From Alphaproteobacteria bacterium (GTDB taxonomy: Bacteria; Pseudomonadota; Alphaproteobacteria; Micropepsales; Micropepsaceae), in NCBI GenBank assembly GCA_016783965.1, contig JADHVO010000005.1, positions 358,302 to 422,301 of the forward strand: 64,000 nucleotides of DNA, read 5' to 3'. How positions within the stretch are numbered: position 1 is the first letter of the stretch; each line of letters starts with the position of its first letter. Positions 45,457 through 54,344 of the stretch are shown piece after piece. The translations under genes and the position numbers were made by a program. The notes under the pieces were generated by a model, which did not search any database, was not told where the DNA came from, and was given only the letters and a program-made list of their open reading frames with translations.

Positions 45457-46623
45457 TTAATATCCGTGAACCGTCAGTCGCGAGAGCAGGAAAGCCCGCA
45501 GATCGGCGGTGCTTTGGCCGTGCAGCGCCAGCTCGGCGAGCGCTTCGCCGACCGCTGCCGAATGCTTGAAGCCATGCCCCGAGCAGGGCGAGGCGAGAAT
45601 AATTCGTTCGAAATCGGGATGCCGGTCGATCACGAAGCCGAAGTCCGGGGTCACCGTGTAGAGGCAGGACAACGACCGCACACAGCGTGAGGTGACGCCC
45701 TTGATGTACGGCGCGATGACGCTATCGAACATGGTGCGTGCTTCACCGGCCGATACGTCGCGCACCATCGTGTCCGGCGTCGTCGTGCTCGCATAGCTTT
45801 CGGTCGCTATCTTGATCCCCCCGCGCGGGCCGTCGAGTGCGGGGAAGCCGTAGACGCCGCCGCGCCCGCCCGGCAGGTCCCAGATGAAGATCGGAAACCG
45901 GTCTGGCGCGAACGCGGCCGCATTCTCGACGTCGAACCAGAACTGGACCTGGCGATAGACCTTGAACAGCCAGGCGATGTTGGGCGGCAGCAGCGACGGC
46001 AGCCACGGCCCCGCCGCCACGATCAACTGACCGGCTTCGTAGGAGCCTCTATCGGTCTGCACCGTGACTCCGGAAGGCGTCGCGCCGAACCCAACCACTT
46101 TCTCATTGCGATGGAGAACAGCGCCATGCTTCCCAGCCAGCTGCAATTGTGCGGCCACACACCGCTCCGGCCGCACGAACCCCGCGCTCGGTTCATAGTA
46201 GCCGACGGCATCACCGACCGCGAACTGCGGAAAACGGGCGCGGATCGCACCCGCATCAAGCATCTCGTGCGGTATGCCGTGCTTCTCGGCCGCCACAACC
46301 GTATTCCCAAAGAACGGCGCACCGTGAAACTCGGCAGCGTCCGCACCGGAGATGATCAATCCGCCATTGGTGGTCAGCAGATCCGCGCCGGTCTCCGCTT
46401 CGATCTCGCGCCAGATCGCATGCGACCGCACCGCCAGCGGTGTGTAATGCGCGCCCTCCCCGATCGCGAGCCGCGTCACCCGCGTATCGCCATGGGTCGA
46501 GCCGAATGCATGCGGCGGCGCGAACCGGTCGATGCCCAGCACCTTCGCGCCACGCTTCGCCATTTGATACGTCGCCGCCGCGCCGCATGCGCCCAGCCCG
46601 AGGACGATGACGTCGTACGCCAT
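45457..46623 (-). CDS. FAD-dependent amine oxidase (SolA / sarcosine-oxidase-like)
   Basis: The 388-residue monomeric sarcosine-oxidase-type enzyme has GxGxxG FAD motif VLGLGACGAAATYQMAKRG, the conserved GSTHGDTRVTRLAIGEGAHY, and a C-terminal PDFGFVIDRHPDFERIILAS then PCSGHGFKHSAAVGEALAEL, where covalent flavin Cys is usually in SxxC: here YTVTPDF lies after SCLYT. It oxidises an N-methylated amino acid; the specific substrate is unresolved. Its ATG immediately follows the SDR stop. Confidence 0.88.
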   Translation of the reverse strand: MAYDVIVLGLGACGAAATYQMAKRGAKVLGIDRFAPPHAFGSTHGDTRVTRLAIGEGAHYTPLAVRSHAIWREIEAETGADLLTTNGGLIISGADAAEFHGAPFFGNTVVAAEKHGIPHEMLDAGAIRARFPQFAVGDAVGYYEPSAGFVRPERCVAAQLQLAGKHGAVLHRNEKVVGFGATPSGVTVQTDRGSYEAGQLIVAAGPWLPSLLPPNIAWLFKVYRQVQFWFDVENAAAFAPDRFPIFIWDLPGGRGGVYGFPALDGPRGGIKIATESYASTTTPDTMVRDVSAGEARTMFDSVIAPYIKGVTSRCVRSLSCLYTVTPDFGFVIDRHPDFERIILASPCSGHGFKHSAAVGEALAELALHGQSTADLRAFLLSRLTVHGY

Positions 46624-47349
46624 TCAGACCGACGTCGCGCCGCCATCAACCCTGAGCACCTGTCCCGTCGTGTAGCCGCCCTTCATCAGGTAGAGATAGG
46701 CTTCCGCCACCTCTTCGGGCTCGCCGATCCGGGGCAGCGGCTGGCGTTCTGTCATTTTCCTGAACCGCTCTTCACGCAAGGCCTCCGGGATCGAAGCCCA
46801 CACGTCGGTACGAATGCCCGCGGGGCACACGCCGTTCACGCGGATCGGTGCCAAGTCGACGGCCAGCCCACGCACAAGATGCTCGATCCCGCCCGCCATC
46901 GCGGTGCTCAGCGGCGCGCCCTTGCGCGGCCGGTGTGCCACGGTGCCGTCCGTCAGCGTGATCGACGCACCGGGCCGCAAATGCTTGTGCGCGTGCTTTA
47001 CGCAGGCGACCGCGCCCCAGAACCGGACCGCGAACAATTCGCGCGCCTGTTCGAGATCGACCTGGTCGATGGTGCGAGCGTCCCGGAACTGGCCCCAGTC
47101 TCCCGCCGTGAACACCAGATGATCGAACGGCCCAACCTTGGCGAAGAACGCCTCGACGCTCCCCTCCTCACGCACATTGACCGTGATCGCTTCCGCGCCT
47201 TGCAACTTGTCTTTCACGCTCGCCATCTTGTCGGCGGTACTCGAGCCCACCACGACGCTCGCACCCTCCGCCACGGCGCCTTGCGCCACCGCAAGGCCGA
47301 TGCCGGACGTCCCGCCAACCACCACAACGCGCTTTTGCCGCAGGCTCAT
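46624..47349 (-). CDS. SDR-fold protein lacking the catalytic Tyr/Lys
   Basis: The 241-residue Rossmann protein has RVVVVGGTSGIGLAVAQGAV (TGxxxGIG), VFTAGDW (the NAG position), and a normal C-terminus (APIRVNGVCPAGIRTDVW; TTGQVLRVDGGATSV). At the active-site helix, where SDRs have Y-x-x-x-K, it reads APLSTAMAGGIEHL: Tyr is Ser and Lys is Ala. So dehydrogenase chemistry by the usual mechanism is unlikely. It is upstream of and abutting the flavoenzyme gene. Confidence 0.85.
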   Translation of the reverse strand: MSLRQKRVVVVGGTSGIGLAVAQGAVAEGASVVVGSSTADKMASVKDKLQGAEAITVNVREEGSVEAFFAKVGPFDHLVFTAGDWGQFRDARTIDQVDLEQARELFAVRFWGAVACVKHAHKHLRPGASITLTDGTVAHRPRKGAPLSTAMAGGIEHLVRGLAVDLAPIRVNGVCPAGIRTDVWASIPEALREERFRKMTERQPLPRIGEPEEVAEAYLYLMKGGYTTGQVLRVDGGATSV

Positions 47350-47425
47350 GCTCGACCTCCTTCACCCTTGACGCCTTCGCGCATCGGGCGCGACGCTTGC
47401 TGCAACGATACTGGAGGAAGATGCG

Positions 47426-48223
47426 ATGGTCACCTTCACGCGCGAGCGCAGCGAAGGCGGCGTAACCGAACGCCTGTTCGACCTCACCGTCGCCGGCGAG
47501 CGTGTTCCCGCCGTCATCTGGGCGCCCGAAGGCGCTAGGGGCCAGCGCCCGCTGATCCTGATGGGCCACGGCGGCTCGCAGCACAAGAAGATCGGCACCC
47601 TCGCCGCCCGCGCCCGCCAGTACGCCAAGCGCCTCGGCTATGCCACGCTTGCCATCGACGCGCCCGGCCATGGCGACCGCATCAGCCGCGAACAGGCCGA
47701 GCAGCTCTCGCGCGAAGTCGGCGCCCGCGTCCGAGGCCAAGGGAACTCCGGATTTACGCCCGAGATGGCGAAGGCGATGGCGGAGCGCACGCGCCGCGCC
47801 GTGCCGGAATGGAAGGCCGCGCTGGACGCGACCCTTGCCTTCGACTTCGTCGCCCACACGACGCAAATCGGCTACTGGGGCGTCTCGATGGGCACCGCAA
47901 TCGGCGTGCCGTTCGTGGCGGAGGAGCCGCGCATCAAATGCGCCGTTTTCGGTCTCGCCGGCCTGCGCCCCGGACAAACCGCATTCGAGGAAGCAGCCAA
48001 AGCGATCCATATCCCGGTCGAGTTCGTGTTCCAGTGGGAAGACGCCGTGGCACCGCGCGAGAATGGCATCGCTCTCTTCGACGCCTTCGGCTCGAAGGAG
48101 AAGACGATGCACATCAACCCCGGCGAGCACGTCGCGATCCCGAATTTCGAGGGCGCGTCCTGGGAGCGCTTTTACAGCCGCCATCTCGGCAAGGCAGAAG
48201 CGATGGCCAGGGCTTTCGAATAG
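47426..48223 (+). CDS. Alpha/beta hydrolase (dienelactone-hydrolase-like)
   Basis: The 265-residue protein has oxyanion region LILMGHGGSQHKK, nucleophile elbow GYWGVSMGTAIG, then the acid in VFQWEDAVAPRENG and the base in NPGEHVAIP. LAIDAPGHGDR is also typical. The serine elbow indicates an esterase or peptidase rather than a Cys-type dienelactone hydrolase. Divergent from the SDR. Substrate unknown. Confidence 0.88.
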   Translation: MVTFTRERSEGGVTERLFDLTVAGERVPAVIWAPEGARGQRPLILMGHGGSQHKKIGTLAARARQYAKRLGYATLAIDAPGHGDRISREQAEQLSREVGARVRGQGNSGFTPEMAKAMAERTRRAVPEWKAALDATLAFDFVAHTTQIGYWGVSMGTAIGVPFVAEEPRIKCAVFGLAGLRPGQTAFEEAAKAIHIPVEFVFQWEDAVAPRENGIALFDAFGSKEKTMHINPGEHVAIPNFEGASWERFYSRHLGKAEAMARAFE

Positions 48224-48390
48224 GGTTCTTGCGCAGTGCGCAACGGCGGGTATGCCGCGTGGCCGGCGCCTACCACACACTTGCCCTCGTTGGAGGGCCT
48301 GAGTATTCCGCTCGGGCCTGCTTGCTGGTGGCGGAGGTCCAAGGCCTACGCCGCCGGCCGTCCGGCCGCCTGAACATTTCAGAGGCATTG

Positions 48391-49119
48391 ATGCGTGAGA
48401 TTGTGATAACGCGGCAGTTTCGCGGGCCGCCGAACTCGGGCAATGGCGGCTATGTTTGCGGCGTGCTGGCTCGTGAGATTCCCGGCGCGTCGACGGTTGC
48501 TCTTCGCGCCCTCATCCCGCTCGACACGGCGCTTAGGTTCGAGGAGACACCCGAAGGCGCCCGCCTCGTTGGCCAGGACGGCACGCTGATCGCCGATGGT
48601 GTCCGCGCCACGACGGCCTTGCCTGACCCGCCGCCACCGCCGACGCTTGAACAAGCGCGCGCCGCCGGCGAACGCTGCAAGTTCATCGAAAAGCCGTTCC
48701 ATCCGCCCTGCTTTACCTGCAGCTCAATACGCGAGGAAGGTGATGGTCTCCGCATCCTGCCCGGCCAGATCGAAGGCGCCGAGCCGGGTCACATCGCCTG
48801 CGTGTGGGTTCCGCATGCCAACTTCGCAGCAACCGACGGTACTATCTCGGCCGAGATCATCTGGGCGGCGCTCGACTGCCCCGGCTCGCTTGCCTGGATC
48901 ACCAAGGCCGGTATGGGCGGCGGCCTGCTCGGCACAATGACCGGCGAGCTGCTGCACCTGCCGAGAGCCGGTCAGTCCACCATCGTCACCGCCTGGCCCA
49001 TCGAGCAAAGCGGCCGCAAGTTCACCGCCGGTGTGGCGCTGTTCGACGCGCAGGGCAAATTGATGGCGCGCGGATCACAGATCTGGATTTCACGCGGCGG
49101 CCCGCCGCGACCCGCTTAG
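48391..49119 (+). CDS. Thioesterase-like hotdog-fold protein
   Basis: The 242-residue protein shows double-hotdog hints: FRGPPNSGNGGYVCGVLARE, VALRALIPLDTALRFEETPE, and a second half with IWAALDCPGSLAWITKAGMG then VTAWPIEQSGRKFTAGVALF, and DAQGKLMARGSQIWI as in acyl-CoA thioesterases. A Cys-containing linker (HPPCFTCSSIR) joins them. It is likely to act on CoA esters. ATG 48391 is used; the frame is open further upstream but overlaps the hydrolase gene. Confidence 0.65.
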   Translation: MREIVITRQFRGPPNSGNGGYVCGVLAREIPGASTVALRALIPLDTALRFEETPEGARLVGQDGTLIADGVRATTALPDPPPPPTLEQARAAGERCKFIEKPFHPPCFTCSSIREEGDGLRILPGQIEGAEPGHIACVWVPHANFAATDGTISAEIIWAALDCPGSLAWITKAGMGGGLLGTMTGELLHLPRAGQSTIVTAWPIEQSGRKFTAGVALFDAQGKLMARGSQIWISRGGPPRPA

Positions 49120-50939
49120 GGCGCGATGTTTGCCGCCACGTTGTACGGTGCCGGCTGGAACGCCGCCGCCGCCCGCGTTGCTGCGGCCACGTCATCGGCA
49201 TTGAGCTGCGTCTTCAGCGTGTCGACTCGGTCCTTCGACTCGGCATCGCCGTTGCGGCTCGCGATCAGGTACCACTTGTAGGCGTCCAGCAGGCTCTGCG
49301 GCACGCCGTCGCCGCGCTCGTACAGCACAGCCAGATTGAACTGCGAGTCGACATAGCCGAGCTGCGCTGCGCGCGAGAACCAGCGCACCGCCTCTCCCAT
49401 GTTCTGCGCGGCGCCATTGCCCTGCGCATAGGCTATCGCGAGACCGTGCATCGCGCGGCGGTTGCCTTGCAGCGCTGCCGCCTCGTACCACTGGAACGCC
49501 TTCGCCATGTCGACCTTTGTGCCGACGCCCGTCACATATAGCGTACCAAGCAGGTACTGCGCCGTCGGTAAGCCCTTGGCCGATGCCAGCGTCAGCCAGC
49601 GCATCGCCTCGGCCGGATTCTTGGAGGTCCCGCTGCCATGCAGATATTTCGCCGCAACCACATACTCCGCCGCCGCGTCGCCCGCCTCGGCGCGCGCCGT
49701 CAACTGATCCAGCGGCGTCGTCGATGCCATCGTCTGCACGCGCCCGGGTACCGCCGGACGACCGTGGTGCAACGCCTCATATCGCCCGTCGGCGACGCCC
49801 TTGCTGAACGCGAGCGTGCCCGCAGCGATGAACGCGACCAGTACGATCAGACCGGCCAGCAGGTAGCGCGTGCGGTTGCGCTTGTCGCGCGCCAGCTTTG
49901 CTTCACGCCGCGCCTCGGCGCTCGTCGCCGCGGCAGCAGTCGCCGCGGCTACCGACGCGCGCACTTCCATGATCTTGGATTTCGGCGATTCGGCCTTGGG
50001 CGCCTCCGCCATCGCCTCTGCCGTGGCCTCAGCGGATTGCCCCGCCTTGGTCTCCGGCGCTGTCGCCAGTTCTTGGCGAACCGGTGCGGTGATCGGCTCC
50101 GGCGCGATATCCAGCGTCGCTTCGGGCCCCTTGTTCTCGGCCAGCGCCGCCTTGGCGACACCCTCGACCGTCTGGATGCGCAGCGTCGCTTCATTCAGCG
50201 CGGTGCGCACCTCGTTCGACGATGCCTTGTGTCGCTCGTCGGCGGCATCCGCACGCGCGGTCAGTTCCCGAACCCGCTCTTCCAGCGCCTTGATGCTTTC
50301 CTCAGCGGCAGCAACAACGGAGCGCGCGCTTTTCTCGACCTGCTCCTGGCGGCCTTCCATGGTCGCCATGCCCTTCTCGAACACACGCAGCCGGCGCTCC
50401 AGCCACTGATCGGCACGTGGGGCACTTTTCTCGGCCGGTGCGGCCGCCGCTGCGTCGTCCTTCGGCTCGATGAGCGCGGAAGCCACGTTCCTTGTCTCGA
50501 GCACGCGCATCAGTTCAGCGCGACGCGCGAGCTTTCGTTCGCTGACCGGAACAGGCTCAGCGGTCATCCCGGTCAAGACATCCTTGGCTAGGTCGACGGC
50601 CAGCGCCGGCGGCTCGATCCTCTCGGCGTTCTCAACCGGACGCTGCATCGGAACGACCACGGCTGTCTCCGGCGTCTCACCACCCTCAGGCCAGTCGATG
50701 CCTTTCATGGTGCGCGCCAGCGTTGCCAGATCGTCCGACACGATCGACATCAGAAGATCCTCTTTGCGTGTGAACTGCCGATAGACCGCCGCACGCGGCA
50801 ACCCCGCCTCAACGGCAACCTTGCTGAGCGTCAGGTCATCGACGCCGTCGCGTGCTGCAACGGCGCGGGCGGCAGACAGGATCGACGCACGGGCCGCGCC
50901 ACAATCCAGATCGCTGTCACTCGCCTGCCTGCTTTGCAC
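49116..50939 (-). CDS. Membrane-anchored TetR-type regulator with Sel1 repeats
   Basis: The 607-residue fusion. Residues ~15-65 are a TetR-family DNA-binding domain (ASILSAARAVAARDGVDDLT, LSKVAVEAGLPRAAVYRQF, TRKEDLL). Then come a linker, a coiled-coil stretch at ~177-265 and Ala/Glu-rich sequence. One membrane span lies at ~359-377 (YLLAGLIVLVAFIAAGTLAF), with Arg/Lys on its N-side so the DNA-binding domain is cytoplasmic. Four Sel1 repeats at ~424-567 would lie in the periplasm (e.g. AQYLLGTLYVTGVGTKVDMA). GTG start. Divergent from the hydrolase at 51056, with a TetR-like palindrome between. Confidence 0.85.
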   Translation of the reverse strand: MQSRQASDSDLDCGAARASILSAARAVAARDGVDDLTLSKVAVEAGLPRAAVYRQFTRKEDLLMSIVSDDLATLARTMKGIDWPEGGETPETAVVVPMQRPVENAERIEPPALAVDLAKDVLTGMTAEPVPVSERKLARRAELMRVLETRNVASALIEPKDDAAAAAPAEKSAPRADQWLERRLRVFEKGMATMEGRQEQVEKSARSVVAAAEESIKALEERVRELTARADAADERHKASSNEVRTALNEATLRIQTVEGVAKAALAENKGPEATLDIAPEPITAPVRQELATAPETKAGQSAEATAEAMAEAPKAESPKSKIMEVRASVAAATAAAATSAEARREAKLARDKRNRTRYLLAGLIVLVAFIAAGTLAFSKGVADGRYEALHHGRPAVPGRVQTMASTTPLDQLTARAEAGDAAAEYVVAAKYLHGSGTSKNPAEAMRWLTLASAKGLPTAQYLLGTLYVTGVGTKVDMAKAFQWYEAAALQGNRRAMHGLAIAYAQGNGAAQNMGEAVRWFSRAAQLGYVDSQFNLAVLYERGDGVPQSLLDAYKWYLIASRNGDAESKDRVDTLKTQLNADDVAAATRAAAAFQPAPYNVAANIAP

Positions 50940-50991
50940 GGTAGCCTCGCCCTCGTTCGCAAGGATGACAGCACCGGCTTACGAAAGGTAA

Positions 50992-51009
50992 AAACCAATC
51001 GTTCGGTTT
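50992..51009. promoter_or_regulatory. TetR-type operator between the Sel1-TetR gene and the hydrolase
   Basis: AAACCAATCGTTCGGTTT is an 18-bp imperfect palindrome (arms AAACC/GGTTT, 14 of 18 positions symmetric). It matches the AAACCG-N-CGGTTT style of TetR-family operators. It lies 53 bases from the divergent GTG start and 47 from the ATG at 51056. Confidence 0.55.
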
Positions 51010-51055
51010 CTAAGGGAATTGTCCGCATGCGACCTGTCCGCGGTATAGTTCCACC

Positions 51056-52195
51056 ATGAGCATTCCGACACATGGCACCTGCGACGCGCGTTTTTCTCGT
51101 GTTGCGGAAGAGTTCGGGCGCAACTTCACCGAACGCGCAGAACGCGGCGGCGCCGTCGCTTTGTGGTGCGATGGTAAACAGGTTGTAGATATCTGGGGCG
51201 GTTGGGCTGACGTTCCGCGCACGCGCGAATGGCAACGCGACACAATCGTGAACTTCTTCTCCGTCAGCAAAGCGCTGTGCGCCATCGCCTGCCTGCGGCT
51301 GGTCGATCAGGGCAAGCTCGATCTCGATGCACCCGTCGCGCGGTATTGGCCCGCATTCGCGGCCGGCGGAAAGGGGGGCATCAAGGTCCGTCAACTCCTG
51401 TCGCACCAGGCCGGACTGCCCGCGATCCGCAAGCCCTTGCCCGACGGAGCTGCTTTGGAGTGGCAAACGATCGTAGACGCGCTCGCCGAACAGGAACCGT
51501 GGTGGAAGCCTGGCACGGCTCACGGCTACCACGTCAATACCTTCGGCTTCCTTGCGGGCGAACTGGTACGCCGCGTCGACGGACGCACGATTGGCACTCT
51601 GCTGCGCGAGGACGTAGCAGGCCCGCTGGGTGCCGATCTCGCGATCGGCTTGCCCGCTTCGGAACATCACCGAGTGTCCGATTTCCAATGGCCCGGAAAT
51701 CCGGCAAGGCCGGACCTGTCGACAGACGCCGCTCTCATGCACTGGAACACATATTGGAACCCGCCGGGCTTTTCCGGCTCGCACTGGGTCAATCATCCGC
51801 TCTGGCGCGAAGCGGAAGTGCCTTCAACCAACGGTCACGGGAACGCCAGGGCGATCGCGCGCGTCTATGCTGCGCTTGCCGGAGGCGGCGCCATCGAGGG
51901 CGTCCGCATATTAAGCAAAGACGCGATCACCGCAGCGACGGAAGAACAGGTGAACGGCCACGATCTCATCAACAATCGGCCAAGCCGCTTCGGCATCGGC
52001 TTTCAGCTGACTCAGCCGGAACGCCCGCTGGGCCCCAACCCGCGCGCCTTTGGACATTTCGGCGCCGGCGGCTCGCTCGGCTTTTGCGATCCCGAGGCAC
52101 GTATCGCTTTCGGCTATGTTACGAATGACATGGGTCCGCGCTGGCAAAATCCGCGCAATCGTGCGCTTATCGACGCCGTCTATTCGTCTCTCTAG
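51056..52195 (+). CDS. Serine hydrolase of the beta-lactamase/EstB family
   Basis: The 379-residue protein has the S-x-x-K nucleophile in FFSVSKALCAIACLRL (~residue 71), the Tyr motif in YHVNTFGFLAGELVRR, and HFGAGGSLGFCDPEAR near the end, as in EstB-type esterases and class C-like fold proteins. No signal peptide, so it is probably a cytoplasmic esterase rather than a beta-lactamase. Divergent from the Sel1-TetR gene. Confidence 0.88.
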   Translation: MSIPTHGTCDARFSRVAEEFGRNFTERAERGGAVALWCDGKQVVDIWGGWADVPRTREWQRDTIVNFFSVSKALCAIACLRLVDQGKLDLDAPVARYWPAFAAGGKGGIKVRQLLSHQAGLPAIRKPLPDGAALEWQTIVDALAEQEPWWKPGTAHGYHVNTFGFLAGELVRRVDGRTIGTLLREDVAGPLGADLAIGLPASEHHRVSDFQWPGNPARPDLSTDAALMHWNTYWNPPGFSGSHWVNHPLWREAEVPSTNGHGNARAIARVYAALAGGGAIEGVRILSKDAITAATEEQVNGHDLINNRPSRFGIGFQLTQPERPLGPNPRAFGHFGAGGSLGFCDPEARIAFGYVTNDMGPRWQNPRNRALIDAVYSSL

Positions 52196-52218
52196 CCGCC
52201 ATTTCTACGGGGTCATTC

Positions 52219-52944
52219 ATGCGTATCAACGTTCTTCTCGCCGCGGCGGCGCTCTCGGCCACGGTCGTCACTGTCGTGGCCGCACCAACAGCAACGCCAA
52301 ACGTGGCCGCCGCTCCTTTGCACAGTGCAGGCGCCAAGGCCAACTATCCGCGGCTCACCAAATTCCCCGATGCGAAGATCATGACGGCGGTCAACGCGCT
52401 GCTGGCCGGCAAGGAAAAGGAAGACCGCTCCAACTACGCCGATTGCCTCAAGCAGATAGCCGACATGAAGCAGAAGCCTGATCCCGAAAGCTGGAACAGC
52501 ACGATCGACGTCACCTATCTGTCTGCACGCTACATGACGATAAATGTCGTGCAGAGCTACTCCTGCGCCGGCGCCTATCCTACCAACGGTGCCGAGGTAC
52601 CCATCAACGTCGATCTCAAGGTCGGCAAGGAAATCGATTGGACCGGAATGTTCAAGCCTGGCTTCCTGACCGATGGCGACAAGATCGGGGCGCTGACCAA
52701 GCTCTATCTCTCGCACTACAGCAAGAAGAAGGAGGACAAGGACTGCCTGGATGCCGTGAAGCAGACGGATCCGTCCGCCAGCGCCATCTTCTGGCTGGAT
52801 TCGAAGCAGGGGCTGCTCTTCCAGCCGGACTATCCACACGTCATCGCGGCCTGCGCCAATCCGATGCCGCTGTCGTCAGCCGTCCTTGCGCCCTATCTGA
52901 AAGATACCGCGCTGCTTGCAGAGCTAAAGGCCGCCGGACGCTGA
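52219..52944 (+). CDS. Secreted protein, RsiV/DUF3298-like in layout
   Basis: The 241-residue protein has a signal peptide (INVLLAAAALSATVVTVVAA). The mature part contains YLSARYMTINVVQSYSCAGA, then NGAEVPINVDLKVGKEIDWT and a pair of later cysteines (KDCLDAV, IAACANP). The pattern of a strand with SYSCAGA and a following KVGKEIDW resembles DUF4163/DUF3298 proteins. It follows the hydrolase by 23 bases, so it is probably co-transcribed. Confidence 0.6.
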   Translation: MRINVLLAAAALSATVVTVVAAPTATPNVAAAPLHSAGAKANYPRLTKFPDAKIMTAVNALLAGKEKEDRSNYADCLKQIADMKQKPDPESWNSTIDVTYLSARYMTINVVQSYSCAGAYPTNGAEVPINVDLKVGKEIDWTGMFKPGFLTDGDKIGALTKLYLSHYSKKKEDKDCLDAVKQTDPSASAIFWLDSKQGLLFQPDYPHVIAACANPMPLSSAVLAPYLKDTALLAELKAAGR

Positions 52945-53799
52945 CTATTCGGCGGCGTTCGGCGCGGCAGCGGGAATGGGCCTGGGCTGGTTCACCACGC
53001 GCATCAGGACATTGATGGTGACGATTGTGCCAAGGTAAGCGATCAGCTGCATGCCGTTAGGCTGGTCGCTGTATCCGATCAGGGTATGCAGCATACGGCC
53101 GATGATGCCCGCGACTCCTTCGCCACCTTCTGGCAAGAGCCACGAAGTGTCCCACAGGGGCGACATCAATACCTGTAGGTAACCCGCGCTCTGGATGAAC
53201 AGAACGGCCTGAGCCGCCATGCCGGCAGCCAGCAGCGTGATCAGCCAGCCGGTCACGGAGAAGAGGCGATGCGCGGGGATCGACAGCAGGCCAAAATACA
53301 TCAACGCCGACATTGCCGCGCCGCCGGCCAGACCGAGCACGCCGCCCAGCAGCAGGCTGGCGGTCGTCTGCCCGCCCTGCGCTGCAATGCCATATAGGAA
53401 CAACACGACTTCGGAGCCCTCGCGCAGCACTGCCACGGCCACGACAATCGCTAACGCCGTCAGGGTCTTTTGTCCGGCCGAAACCGCCGCGCCCATCGCC
53501 TTCATCTCGCGCGCGATTTCGCGGCCGTGGCTTGCCATCCAGACGTTGTGCCATGTGAGCATCATTACGGCGAGCAGAAGGATTGTTGCGTTGAACAACT
53601 CCTGGCCGGAGCCCTCGAAGAGGTTCGAGATCTCGCCAGCAAACAGCGCAACGAGGCACGCGCCCGCTACGCCGGCCATAACCCCGAGCGTCACCCAGAG
53701 TCCGCGTCCCAGCACGCCCTTTGTCGCGGCAAGAACAATGCCGACGATCAGCCCGGCTTCGATGACTTCGCGGAAGACTATGATCAGGCTGGAAAGCAT
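52945..53799 (-). CDS. FTR1-family iron permease
   Basis: The 284-residue protein has about seven membrane spans and both REXXE-type iron motifs: FREVIEAGLIVGIVLA near the N-terminus and VLREGSEVVLFLYGIA mid-protein. Fe(III) or Fe(II) import across the inner membrane is expected, usually with a periplasmic cupredoxin partner, which is the next gene upstream in the same transcript, 3 bases away. Confidence 0.93.
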   Translation of the reverse strand: MLSSLIIVFREVIEAGLIVGIVLAATKGVLGRGLWVTLGVMAGVAGACLVALFAGEISNLFEGSGQELFNATILLLAVMMLTWHNVWMASHGREIAREMKAMGAAVSAGQKTLTALAIVVAVAVLREGSEVVLFLYGIAAQGGQTTASLLLGGVLGLAGGAAMSALMYFGLLSIPAHRLFSVTGWLITLLAAGMAAQAVLFIQSAGYLQVLMSPLWDTSWLLPEGGEGVAGIIGRMLHTLIGYSDQPNGMQLIAYLGTIVTINVLMRVVNQPRPIPAAAPNAAE

Positions 53800-53802
53800 G
53801 GC

Positions 53803-54177
53803 CTACTCCGCAATCACCACGCCCTGCGCGGTGGCGGAATGGTATTCGCCCATGAAGGGATACTTGCCAGGCGCCAGCGGGCGGAGTCGGATATGGCCCG
53901 AGCTGTGACCGGCCACGACCTTCTCAACCTTCAGCGACGAGGAGTCGAATTCCTCGGCGGTGTCGTCGTTGTTGGTCATCGTGATGACGTTGGGTTGACC
54001 GGCCTTCACGTGGATCGTCGAAGGCGTGAACTTGTGATCCTTCAACGTCAGCCCAAGAGGCGTTTCGGCCAGCGCCGAAACCGGCAAGGCGGCAACGAAA
54101 ACGGCGGCGGCCAACGATCTGATCTGCAAAGCTCTGGAATCCCAACGGCAGCGGCGACCCTTGTAATTGCAATTCAT
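53803..54177 (-). CDS. Periplasmic cupredoxin-domain protein (EfeO/P19-like partner of FTR1)
   Basis: The 124-residue protein has a signal peptide (RSLAAAVFVAALPVSALA) and a single cupredoxin domain: LTLKDHKFTPSTIHVKAG, then ITMTNNDDTAEEFDS and PLAPGKYPFMGEYHSATA. It has no Cys in the mature domain, so it is not a blue type-1 copper protein. The role is an iron-uptake partner of the FTR1 permease in the same operon. ATG 54177 is chosen; a TTG 42 bases upstream is less likely. Confidence 0.85.
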   Translation of the reverse strand: MNCNYKGRRCRWDSRALQIRSLAAAVFVAALPVSALAETPLGLTLKDHKFTPSTIHVKAGQPNVITMTNNDDTAEEFDSSSLKVEKVVAGHSSGHIRLRPLAPGKYPFMGEYHSATAQGVVIAE

Positions 54178-54269
54178 TCGCAAGTATAGCCCGCCAGTCC
54201 CCGATCCGGGCAAAAACAATCAGTCCTTGACCAATCCTAACATGCGAATCACAATTCGGACATGCATCG

Positions 54270-54286
54270 TTAATATAATGCTAACC
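54270..54286. promoter_or_regulatory. CtrA-like box
   Basis: TTAA-N7-CTAACC differs by one base from the CtrA consensus TTAA-N7-TTAAC. The spacer includes TATAAT, a perfect -10 hexamer at 54274-54279. It lies 59 bases before the interrupted glycosyltransferase and 93 bases before the divergent cupredoxin start. Confidence 0.4.
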
Positions 54287-54344
54287 GTTGCCGCGTCGCT
54301 CGCGTCCTTGCGAGCAGGGCCACGAAAAAGCTGGGGGCGTCTTC

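Noticed and set aside
49116..50939. Identification of the Sel1 protein as PodJ
   Set aside because: The N-terminus is a TetR-type DNA-binding domain and the coiled coil is short; only the span and Sel1 part are similar.
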